Made by a program: the position numbers and the translations under genes. Under the pieces are notes generated by a model. The model saw only the letters and a program-made list of their open reading frames with translations, did not search any database and was not told the origin of the DNA. Positions 1 to 6,059 of a DNA stretch of 7,167 nt are shown piece after piece. Position 1 is the first letter of the stretch. Each line of letters opens with the position of its first letter. Origin of the DNA: Candidatus Solincola jinzensis (lineage in GTDB: Bacteria > Actinomycetota > Geothermincolia > Geothermincolales > RBG-13-55-18); assembly GCA_015711875.1 (NCBI GenBank), contig JACVJG010000135.1, positions 1 through 7,167 on the forward strand, written 5' to 3'.

Positions 1-2735
1 CCGATGAGGGGCTTGATGAACGGGAGAAACAGGGAGAGGGAGAAGGTCTGCGGCGAGACGTTGAGCGCCTCGTCGGGATAGCCTTCGTTGGTGCCGCATA
101 TCACCTCCGGGGTGCCGTCGCCGTCCAGGTCGGCCACGGAGGGATTGGTGACGATCTTGCTGCCCCTGGTTAACTTCTCCTGGTTATGGAAAACGCAGGT
201 ATGGGTCAAGGGATCCATGGACGCGACCCTGGACGGGTCCACCAGCTTCACCGGCCATCCCGCCACAGGCGAGCCATCGGCGTTCCAGGCGTATAGATGC
301 TGATCCAGGCAGGCAGCGATTATCTCCAGGTGGCCGTCGGGGGAAGCGTCCAGGTCGGAGAGCACTGGCCCGCGCAGGAAACCCTTGTCCAGGCAGTTCC
401 ACTTATTGAGGCGATGGACCATGTCGGGCACGAAACGCGAGGCGTACCACTGCTCGGGAAGCGCGCCCGGCGTCCACCAGTCCGCACGGTCGGGAATGGA
501 GTAGAGGGGATTGGAGCGCACCGGGAACCCCGGCAGCAGGCGCCCCGACGCGTCCCATGCGTAAATCCTTCCCTCGCAGTCCCCGGCCACCACCTCCAGC
601 CTGCCGTCGCGGTCCAGGTCCCCCACAGCCGGCGTCCCGATCATGGAGGCATAGACGCTCATCGATACCTCCCCCGACTTGAACGCAGGCGAGTTCTCGT
701 GCAGGGACAGGGGCGTGGAATGCACCGGCCACCCCGGCAGCTCGCTGAGGTCCGGCTCAAAGGCATGCACCAGCCCCTCACCGGTGGCGACGACCAGCTC
801 GTCAACGCCGTCGTCGTCAAGATCCGCGAAGCGCGGTGATGCCGACACATCCGCCCCCATCCAGGCAGGAGTCCCCGCGAACGCGTCGGGGTCGCGGAAA
901 CAGAAGGCGGTCTTGCGGTCCTCTCCCCATATGCCCCGGCTGTCCCGCACTCTCACCCTCACGCTGAAGGCATAGCGGTTAGGGTCGTCCGCTCCCCCGC
1001 GCGCCTCCACGCTCTCCTGCACGGCGCGATAGACCTGTCCCAGGTCCAGGGTGGCCAGAGTGCCTTGCAGCGGCTCGTAAAGCTGGGTCTGGCTGCGAAC
1101 CGTCCTCCAGTCCGCCTCCTCCGGGTCCCATCCCGGCGCCCAGTCTACCGCGTAGCCGTAGGAATCGGCGCGCACCGCCGCCACTCTGCCTTCCACCGCC
1201 AGGCTCACCCTGCCGGGATCGATGAGCTCGAACCAGCGCGGGGACGATATCTCCGCCTCCGGCGGGATGCGCCCCTCCTCTACCGCTTTCACCGCCTCAT
1301 ACGCGTTGACCCTGCCGTACCCGAAGTAGGGATCCCATCCCGGCGTGGAGTGAAAGCGCTCCGAGGGGCCTATGACCGCGTCCAGGAGGCCGCAGGTGAC
1401 CCCGTAGTAACCCGGCGAGAAGTCGATGTCGTCGGCGGTCATGGCCAGGATCTGCTTGACCTCGCAGGCGGAGAGGGGCCGGTCCAGGCCGGGATAGCGC
1501 CAGAGCTCGCCCCGCCGCACCGCGTCCTCGGCGGCGGAATACACCAGGGCGGCGATGCCTGCCAGCCTCCCCGTGGCCCCGGAGGAGTGCCCGTCCGAGG
1601 GGGTTGATACTACGGTGTGAGCGCCGTAGTTGGTAATACCTCCCAGGTAAAGGTACGAGGGCGGGAACTGGTCCACCAGGAAGGAGCCCATCTGGTTGTA
1701 TTTCTGAACCGCGTTGACCTGGATGGTGCGCTCGTAGGTGCAGGGATAGTTCTGATGCGCCGATTCCTCGTCCGCCGCGGAAGCGATGACCGCCACTCCC
1801 CGTGAATAGGCATAGTCTATTGCCGCCTGTCCGAAGGGGGAGTTGTTGACAGAACCCAGGGCCTCCTGGATGAGCCAGGCGCCGGAGTCAACGGCGAAGA
1901 TGACCCCCTGGGCGAAGCGGTTTATATCCACGATGAAGGAATCCCCCACCCGTACCGGCAGGAGCATGGCGTTGGGGCAGGCGCCCGGAAAACCGGCGCC
2001 GTTGTTCGCCTCCCCCGCCGACCACAGGCACTCGGCGGTACCGTGCCCGTAGTCGAGCTCGTCCCAGGGGTCGTTGTCGTCCTCCAGGAAATCCCACCCG
2101 CAGATGTCGTCCACGTAGCCGTTGCCTTCCCCGTCGATGCCGTCCGAGAAGCGCCAAATGAGGTCCTGGGGGTCCAGCATGCCATTGCCGTTGAGGTCCC
2201 CCACGCGGGGATCCCCCTGATAATCGTCCACGTTGAAAACAGCGTTGCCGTCGGCATCCCAGGCCACCGCGCCCCATGGCGGCGGGAGTTCACCCGGATT
2301 GAGCCGGAACTTGCGCGCCAGATCAGCCATGGCCTCGGCGTCGTGCCACTTCACGCCGGAGTCCAGCTCGGCGATTATCACGTCCGGCCTGCCGGTGGTC
2401 ACCGACCAGGCGCGATCCACACTCGCTCCCATGACCACCTCGAGCTCCTTCTCGAACAACGCTGGCACGAAGAGCCTGATCAAGGCGTGGTAGAGCGAGT
2501 CACTGCTCTCGCTGGTATATTTCCAGAAATCGGGATCAGCGGCCGAGTAATCGTCGGGCGTCTCCCCGCTGCGGCAATAATCCTCGTAACGCCCGGGATC
2601 CTGCCCCGGCGGGCGCTTGGGCCAGGGAACGTCGGCAAGAGCCGCGCTTCCCTGGAGAACGAGGATAACGGTGAAAAGGGCCGCACCGACCGCCTTCGCG
2701 AGTGCGCCTTTTGCCGTCCTCCGGCGCGTTGTCAT
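1..2735 (-). CDS. Secreted subtilisin-like (S8) serine protease with C-terminal FG-GAP/VCBS-like repeats, partial (3' end beyond window)
   Basis: An exported serine endopeptidase, probably surface-bound or extracellular. The frame is open for 911 codons from ATG 2735 to the left edge with no stop. Residues 1-34 form a signal peptide (RRR near the start, hydrophobic core 15-27, likely cleavage after ALA at 34). The S8 catalytic domain spans about 100-480. Catalytic Asp is D125 in ELDSGVKW, His is H231 in GHGTA, and Ser is probably S385 in HSSGATGRLAG; GYGRVNAYEAV near 468-478 closes the domain. Between Asp and His lie an EF-hand-like loop (D180-D191, DLNGNGMLDPQD) and the DGIDGEGNGYVDD segment (198-210), typical of large bacterial subtilases. 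A beta-rich linker (about 480-620) precedes four repeats with DxDxDG-type calcium loops starting near D638, D706, D794 and D869. Three of these units are followed by G(W/F)PV, suggesting beta-propeller blades. Two odd points: the oxyanion-hole Asn appears to be Asp (D322), and the usual GTSxAxP motif is degenerate. The start is supported by AAAAGGGGG just upstream and by the signal peptide. The substrate is unknown. Confidence 0.93.
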   Translation of the reverse strand, partial: MTTRRRTAKGALAKAVGAALFTVILVLQGSAALADVPWPKRPPGQDPGRYEDYCRSGETPDDYSAADPDFWKYTSESSDSLYHALIRLFVPALFEKELEVVMGASVDRAWSVTTGRPDVIIAELDSGVKWHDAEAMADLARKFRLNPGELPPPWGAVAWDADGNAVFNVDDYQGDPRVGDLNGNGMLDPQDLIWRFSDGIDGEGNGYVDDICGWDFLEDDNDPWDELDYGHGTAECLWSAGEANNGAGFPGACPNAMLLPVRVGDSFIVDINRFAQGVIFAVDSGAWLIQEALGSVNNSPFGQAAIDYAYSRGVAVIASAADEESAHQNYPCTYERTIQVNAVQKYNQMGSFLVDQFPPSYLYLGGITNYGAHTVVSTPSDGHSSGATGRLAGIAALVYSAAEDAVRRGELWRYPGLDRPLSACEVKQILAMTADDIDFSPGYYGVTCGLLDAVIGPSERFHSTPGWDPYFGYGRVNAYEAVKAVEEGRIPPEAEISSPRWFELIDPGRVSLAVEGRVAAVRADSYGYAVDWAPGWDPEEADWRTVRSQTQLYEPLQGTLATLDLGQVYRAVQESVEARGGADDPNRYAFSVRVRVRDSRGIWGEDRKTAFCFRDPDAFAGTPAWMGADVSASPRFADLDDDGVDELVVATGEGLVHAFEPDLSELPGWPVHSTPLSLHENSPAFKSGEVSMSVYASMIGTPAVGDLDRDGRLEVVAGDCEGRIYAWDASGRLLPGFPVRSNPLYSIPDRADWWTPGALPEQWYASRFVPDMVHRLNKWNCLDKGFLRGPVLSDLDASPDGHLEIIAACLDQHLYAWNADGSPVAGWPVKLVDPSRVASMDPLTHTCVFHNQEKLTRGSKIVTNPSVADLDGDGTPEVICGTNEGYPDEALNVSPQTFSLSLFLPFIKPLI

Positions 2736-2739
2736 TCAT

Positions 2740-2748
2740 CCCCCTTTT
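2740..2748 (-). promoter_or_regulatory. Ribosome binding site of the S8 protease
   Basis: The minus strand reads AAAAGGGGG followed by ATGA and then the ATG at 2735. Another ATG at 2739, four bases upstream in a different frame, opens only a 67-codon frame without recognisable protein features and sits too close to the Shine-Dalgarno. The ATG at 2735 gives the signal peptide and the long protease frame, so it is the start. Confidence 0.7.
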
Positions 2749-2771
2749 GTTCCCCCATGACTTGGTCTTTC

Positions 2772-2799
2772 ATTATATATTGTGGGCACCATCGTTCAA
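2772..2799 (-). promoter_or_regulatory. Candidate sigma-70-type promoter of the protease
   Basis: On the minus strand TTGAAC (2799-2794, 4 of 6 to the -35 consensus) and a perfect TATAAT (2777-2772) are separated by 16 bases. Transcription would start near 2765, leaving a leader of about 30 nt before the ATG at 2735. The surrounding DNA is AT-richer than the coding regions (27 G/C in the 60 bases 2761-2820). This is the best promoter match I saw in the window; it is sequence match only. Confidence 0.65.
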
Positions 2800-2802
2800 G
2801 AT

Positions 2803-2820
2803 AAAGGCACCGGCGCCTTT
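2803..2820. promoter_or_regulatory. 18-bp near-perfect palindrome upstream of the protease -35 box, possible operator
   Basis: AAAGGCACCGGCGCCTTT pairs with itself at 8 of 9 positions and has no loop, the shape expected of a site for a dimeric DNA-binding protein rather than a terminator. It ends three bases upstream of the -35 hexamer, a position usual for activators and for some repressors. No run of T follows in either direction. The binding protein, if any, is unknown. Confidence 0.4.
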
Positions 2821-2960
2821 CCTCTATCTCTCCTATCCCCTTCGCTTCCTCCAACAGATGCAGCATGATTTCGTTCAGCAAAATAGATCATCCCTCTCGT
2901 ACTGCCGGATTTGCTTCTTTTGTCAGGATGATAGTGTGGTCTCTCGGCCTTTCTCAAACC

Positions 2961-3035
2961 TTAAGGTGCCTGCTGAACCGATGCGGCACCGGCTCCGCAC
3001 GCCATGCTCAGCATAATGGCCCATGCTCACCTTGA
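2961..3035. repeat. 75-base inverted repeat enclosing two smaller hairpins
   Basis: TTAAGGTG (2961-2968) and CACCTTGA (3028-3035) form an 8-bp outer stem with one G-T wobble. Inside are TGCGG/CCGCA (2982-2986 with 2995-2999, 8-base loop) and AGCAT/ATGCT (3010-3014 with 3023-3027, 8-base loop). Together they could fold as a three-way junction in RNA from either strand. I recognise no known riboswitch or RNA family, so it is listed as a repeat with possible structure. Confidence 0.4.
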
Positions 3036-3056
3036 ACAGTTGATTTAAACTCCCAG

Positions 3057-3076
3057 AAAAAGGGCATTCACGCCCT
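3057..3076 (-). terminator. Candidate Rho-independent terminator (minus strand)
   Basis: On the minus strand AGGGCG (3076-3071), loop TGAA and TGCCCT (3066-3061) form a six-pair stem closed by a G-T wobble, followed directly by TTTT (3060-3057). The T-run makes it directional. It lies about 300 bases after the stop of the radical SAM gene, which is far for a simple terminator, so it may end a long 3' untranslated region or a separate short transcript. An overlapping upstream hairpin (GCCCT at 3087-3083 with AGGGC at 3076-3072) would compete with it. Confidence 0.45.
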
Positions 3077-3382
3077 CAGAGAAGGGCAGTGGCATCAGGA
3101 TTGCTTTTTAGCGTATGGCGGTGCCGCGACCCTTGCGTCCTTGCAGATCTTGCGATCCATTTCCCTGGTGCCTTATGCCCGGAGCAGGGCGACATCGAGG
3201 GTGACCGTTCAAGATGAGCCATGTCCGCTTTTGGCAATGCAACATACCGAAATGCTTGACAGCACAGGATCCGACAATATTTGCTCGGCAGCCCACAGCA
3301 GCTTATGCCGCCCCTCACGGCCATATGCCGCGTTCTATGGAGGGATAGAGGAACGGGGGGATGGGCGATGCTGGTGTTGGAA

Positions 3383-4636
3383 TCAGCGCAAGCGCTCATA
3401 GTTGCTGCGGCGCTCAAGCCCCTCGATACGGAAAAGGGGGTCATCCCCCAAGAGTTCGCGACATTCCTCCAGGGACAGCCACCAGTAGTAAACCGGCCTG
3501 ACGTAATCCGGGTCGTCGCCTTCGAGCTCTCCCCGTGGCGGCGGCGCGGCGCGCAGGCTCATGCCCAGCTTAGTGTACTTGAAGACACGGATGTGAAAGC
3601 TCACTCCCACCGTCTCCGGCCTCACCGCCCGGAAGAAATCGAACACGTCGCGCAGGCGAGCGGTATCCTCTTCCGGGAAGCCGACCAGCAGATCCACCGC
3701 CACCTTCAATCCCTGCCTCCTTGCGAGTTCGATGAAGCTCTGCAGGTCCATGAGGCCGTAAGCCCCCTCGTACAGGGAGCGTGAATCGACGGAGAGGGTC
3801 AGCGATTCCGCGCCGGCGCGTGCCAGCATACGGAAGAGCCCCTCGTCGTGGGGAAGCGGCTTCATGTACAAGGACCAGGAGACCCCCGCCTCCCCCTCCG
3901 CCAGGCGTCGCAGCGATTCCCTGGCTGTTTCCATATCCTGGTTGAACTCGCAATCGCACAGGTGCAGCTCGCGGCAGCCGGCTTCCCGCAGGCGCGCGAC
4001 CTCCTCGAGCACCGCCCGGGGAGAGCGCGGTCTCCATGGCAGCCCCGCCTCGAGGCAGAAAGAGCAGGCCCCGAGGCAGCCGCCCTGGGTGGTGAAACCC
4101 GCCAGCCCCCTCTCCCGGAGATAGGGAGCGTAGTCCACCCAGCGTCCCCTCTCGGGCACCTCTTCCCGGTCGAAGTAATAGTCCCAGCCGTTGAGAATGC
4201 GTGGAGCCTCAGCGCCTTTCTGGAGGTATGCCAGCAGCGCCGGGAATGCCAACTCCCCGGGTCCGTACACGGCGTGGTCGCAGCCCACGAAATCGGCCAC
4301 CTCACGCGGTCCCGCCAGTAGCGCGCTCCCTCCCGCCACCACCCTGGCCTCGCAGGAACCCCTGCAGACGGAGACAAGCCTCGCCGCCTCCTCCAGAAAG
4401 AAAAGGTTGTCGTAGTAGAGGGAGCTGTCCACATTGCGCAGGGAGAAACCCACCACCTGGGGATCGAATGCGCCCAGCTCCTCGCGCAGGGCCGTCTCCG
4501 GATCGGCGGCGAAGGCGAGGTCCACCACCTTCACCTCGTGCCCCTCGCGATGGAGATAATGGGCGACATACTCTATACCCAGGGGTATGACCGGCGGCTC
4601 CAGGTAGCGGTTGGGATTCACCAGCGCCACTCGCAA
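3383..4636 (-). CDS. B12-binding-domain / radical SAM protein, substrate unknown
   Basis: A 417-residue cytoplasmic iron-sulfur enzyme that should cleave S-adenosylmethionine to start radical chemistry, probably with cobalamin. Residues 1-145 match the B12-binding Rossmann domain: RVALVNPN at the start, IPLGIEYVAHYL near 17-28, GGS at 102-104 and GPGE at 125-128. The lower-ligand DxHxxG motif is not seen (DLAFAAD from D39), which is common in this superfamily. The radical SAM domain follows with the CxxxCxxC cluster motif at C187, C191 and C194 (GGCLGACSFC), and DLLVGFPEE at 315-323 is typical of the barrel's later strands. Such proteins methylate or rearrange lipids, cofactors or peptides, but no precursor peptide, biosynthetic partner or transporter lies nearby to point to a substrate. 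I chose the TTG at 4636 because AGGTGAGG lies 9 bases upstream and the domain starts at once. An ATG at 4717 would add 27 residues unlike the family. The stop is TGA. Confidence 0.85.
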   Translation of the reverse strand: MRVALVNPNRYLEPPVIPLGIEYVAHYLHREGHEVKVVDLAFAADPETALREELGAFDPQVVGFSLRNVDSSLYYDNLFFLEEAARLVSVCRGSCEARVVAGGSALLAGPREVADFVGCDHAVYGPGELAFPALLAYLQKGAEAPRILNGWDYYFDREEVPERGRWVDYAPYLRERGLAGFTTQGGCLGACSFCLEAGLPWRPRSPRAVLEEVARLREAGCRELHLCDCEFNQDMETARESLRRLAEGEAGVSWSLYMKPLPHDEGLFRMLARAGAESLTLSVDSRSLYEGAYGLMDLQSFIELARRQGLKVAVDLLVGFPEEDTARLRDVFDFFRAVRPETVGVSFHIRVFKYTKLGMSLRAAPPPRGELEGDDPDYVRPVYYWWLSLEECRELLGDDPLFRIEGLERRSNYERLR

Positions 4637-4645
4637 CGATACACA

Positions 4646-4653
4646 CCTCACCT
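4646..4653 (-). promoter_or_regulatory. Ribosome binding site that decides a TTG start
   Basis: AGGTGAGG on the minus strand stands 9 bases before the TTG at 4636, the residue just before RVALVNPN of the B12-binding domain. A GTG two codons further in (4630) would have 15-base spacing. No comparable site precedes the ATG at 4717. Confidence 0.55.
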
Positions 4654-4708
4654 TTATCACACCATCCGGGCTGGGCGCACGCGCCAGGCGCCCTGAAAGC
4701 GCCGCCCC

Positions 4709-4730
4709 CCGCGGCATGGTTTCTCCGCGG
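4709..4730. repeat. Paired CCGCGG sites in the divergent intergenic region
   Basis: The self-complementary hexamer CCGCGG occurs at 4709-4714 and 4725-4730, 10 bases apart, so the pair can form a stem-loop or serve as two half-sites 16 bp apart. It ends next to the -35 box of the candidate plus-strand promoter. A second hairpin, GGCGC/GCGCC (4687-4691 with 4699-4703), lies just upstream. In DNA this GC-rich such matches arise easily, so a regulatory role is only a possibility. Confidence 0.25.
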
Positions 4731-4731
4731 C

Positions 4732-4761
4732 TTGAAAACGGCGCCGCTTACATGCCATAAA
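4732..4761 (+). promoter_or_regulatory. Candidate promoter of the membrane-protein gene
   Basis: TTGAAA (4732-4737) and CATAAA (4756-4761) are 18 bases apart, each 4 of 6 to the sigma-70 consensus. Transcription would begin near 4768, about 31 nt before the ATG at 4799 but only 10 nt before the alternative ATG at 4778, which favours the later start. No equally clear promoter was found for the divergent minus-strand gene. Confidence 0.4.
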
Positions 4762-4798
4762 GATACTCGAAACACCCATGTCAAGAAAGGAAGAGGCT

Positions 4799-5974
4799 AT
4801 GCGCGGCAGGCGAAGCGGAGGGGCTGACGGGGGCGTGGAGGGGCGGGAAATCGCGGGTGAAAAAACGCTATTGCATCTCGGCGTTATCGCCGCGTCATCA
4901 CGCTTCCCCCGTCTTGCCGAGGGCTGCGCGCGCGAACTGGAGGCCTTCCTCGCCAAAGCCCTCCCCGATCTTCAATGGCGTATTCAGCCTGAGACCTGGA
5001 GGGAAAGCGGGGGGGACGCCCTTTTTCTCCTGGAGAGAGCGCAGGAAGAGATGTCGCGCCTGGGCTGGAGGTTCAGCTTCATCCTCAGAGAGAAAGCCAA
5101 GCCTTCCAACTATCCCGGTCTGGGGACGGTATATTTCAGCCATTCTTCCGCGATCATCGATATCCCCCCTATACCCGAGGACGGCGCGGGAGGGGAGGGA
5201 GAGTCTCTTATTCTGGCTTGTTGCCATCTCATCCTCGACTGCCTCGGAAGGCTCAACGGCCTGCCGCCCATCACCTTGGAGAGCGGGCATGAGATGGAGA
5301 ACCCTCTGGACGAGGCCATGGGTCCCGAAGAGCTGGGCGACCTAAACGCGGCGCTGCGCAGCCTGACCGACGCCGTGCTCTCAAGAAGGTTAAGGGAGTT
5401 GAGAGGCTTTGCTCTCTACCTGAGGGTATTGCTGTCACACCCGCGGCGCGTGCTGCGGGCGGTGGCGTCGCACCATCCGCTGCGCATGGTCTTCAGCCTC
5501 GGTAGGCTGGCGTTCGCCGCAGTAGCGGCACTGGTGCTGTCCCTCCTCTCCGTGGAGCTCTGGGCGCTCGGGATAGGGATCAATATCTGGAGGCTCGCGC
5601 TCATCGCGGTTGCGGTGTGGCTGGCCGCCACCACATACGTGGTTTTTCAGCAGCGCCTTTATGTCCGGAGGATATCCTTTTCCCTATCGGAGCAGGCGGT
5701 TTTTTTCAACCTCACCAATTTCTTGACCGTCCTCAGCGTGTTCCTGGCGCTCTTCGCGCTCATCTTCGTCGCGAGCATGCTGGTCACGACCGGCGTATAT
5801 CCTCGCTACATCATCAGTGAGTGGCTGGGAGGGAGGGACGTCGGCCTGCTCGAATACGTGAGGGTTTCGCTGCTCATCGCTTCGCTGTCGCTGGTTGTCG
5901 GTGCCTTGGGAGCCGGCCTGGAGGAGAACCGGCGCTTTCGCGGCATCATGTACGTGAAACAGGGTGGTCAGTAA
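4799..5974 (+). CDS. Conserved membrane protein with soluble N-terminal domain and four C-terminal membrane segments
   Basis: A 391-residue protein of unknown function. An Arg/Gly-rich N-terminus leads into a soluble alpha/beta domain (about 24-165) with LHLGVIAASS at its first strand, HSSAIIDIPPIP near 115-126, and a helix holding LACCHLILDCLG around H143. A basic, helical linker (about 175-235) precedes four hydrophobic segments at about 237-261, 266-286, 308-332 and 356-376. The order of domains and the C-terminal wording (EQAVFFNLTNFLTVL, then GALGAGLEE near the end) resemble, from memory, an uncharacterised family common in Actinomycetota. I cannot assign an activity. The HLILDCLG helix loosely recalls a zinc-protease HExxH helix but lacks its Glu and second His. 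I chose ATG 4799 because AAAGGAAGAGG precedes it closely; ATG 4778 would add seven residues with no clear binding site. The gene is divergent from the radical SAM gene and converges on the PAS gene with 85 bases between the stops. I saw no clear terminator there. Confidence 0.8.
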   Translation: MRGRRSGGADGGVEGREIAGEKTLLHLGVIAASSRFPRLAEGCARELEAFLAKALPDLQWRIQPETWRESGGDALFLLERAQEEMSRLGWRFSFILREKAKPSNYPGLGTVYFSHSSAIIDIPPIPEDGAGGEGESLILACCHLILDCLGRLNGLPPITLESGHEMENPLDEAMGPEELGDLNAALRSLTDAVLSRRLRELRGFALYLRVLLSHPRRVLRAVASHHPLRMVFSLGRLAFAAVAALVLSLLSVELWALGIGINIWRLALIAVAVWLAATTYVVFQQRLYVRRISFSLSEQAVFFNLTNFLTVLSVFLALFALIFVASMLVTTGVYPRYIISEWLGGRDVGLLEYVRVSLLIASLSLVVGALGAGLEENRRFRGIMYVKQGGQ

Positions 5975-6059
5975 AGCAGGGCTGCCAATGCATCTTCAAC
6001 CGTCACTGGTGTAGTGGCATGAACTAAAGCGGTCTTTTACCCGCGGGCGCGTACGACGC

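Larger units (their letters stand above)
2736..3382. other. 647-base spacer between the radical SAM gene and the protease; no recognisable gene
   Basis: I see no protein I recognise in any of the six frames here. The longest minus-strand frame (3076-3444) overlaps the end of the radical SAM gene and gives a Ser/Arg/Cys/His-rich product without family motifs; another (3108-3296) is similar. A 33-codon frame on the minus strand begins at the ATG near 3024 after AAGGTG, but nothing else supports it. The stretch is less GC-rich and less codon-structured than the flanking genes, especially 2740-2960. It holds the protease promoter and leader, the palindrome at 2803, the inverted repeat at 2961-3035 and the hairpins at 3057-3087, all listed separately. 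A small RNA or decayed mobile DNA is possible but not shown. Confidence 0.6.

Noticed and set aside
297..839. 180-codon plus-strand open frame
   Set aside because: It lies antisense to the FG-GAP repeats of the protease; its product is Arg/Pro/His/Val-rich with no motifs, as expected opposite a GC-rich gene. Similar plus-strand frames at 1065-1607 and 2043-2804 are rejected for the same reason.
3076..3444. 122-codon minus-strand open frame in the spacer
   Set aside because: It overlaps the end of the radical SAM gene in another frame, lacks a good ribosome binding site, and gives no recognisable protein. I considered a decayed transposase, but saw no DDE or HTH motif and no terminal repeats.
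3848..4590. Plus-strand and alternate-frame minus-strand open frames across the radical SAM gene
   Set aside because: All overlap the B12/radical SAM frame, which has clear domain motifs; the alternatives are low-complexity Arg/Pro/Ser-rich products.
4637..4717. N-terminal extension of the radical SAM protein to an ATG at 4717
   Set aside because: The 27 added residues have no family character and cover the AGGTGAGG binding site and GC-rich hairpins of the intergenic region; the TTG at 4636 fits spacing and domain start better.
5975..6059. Bidirectional terminator between the convergent genes
   Set aside because: Only weak stems are present (CCCGCGGG at 6040-6047, CACT/AGTG near 6004-6015) and none is followed by a T-run in either direction.
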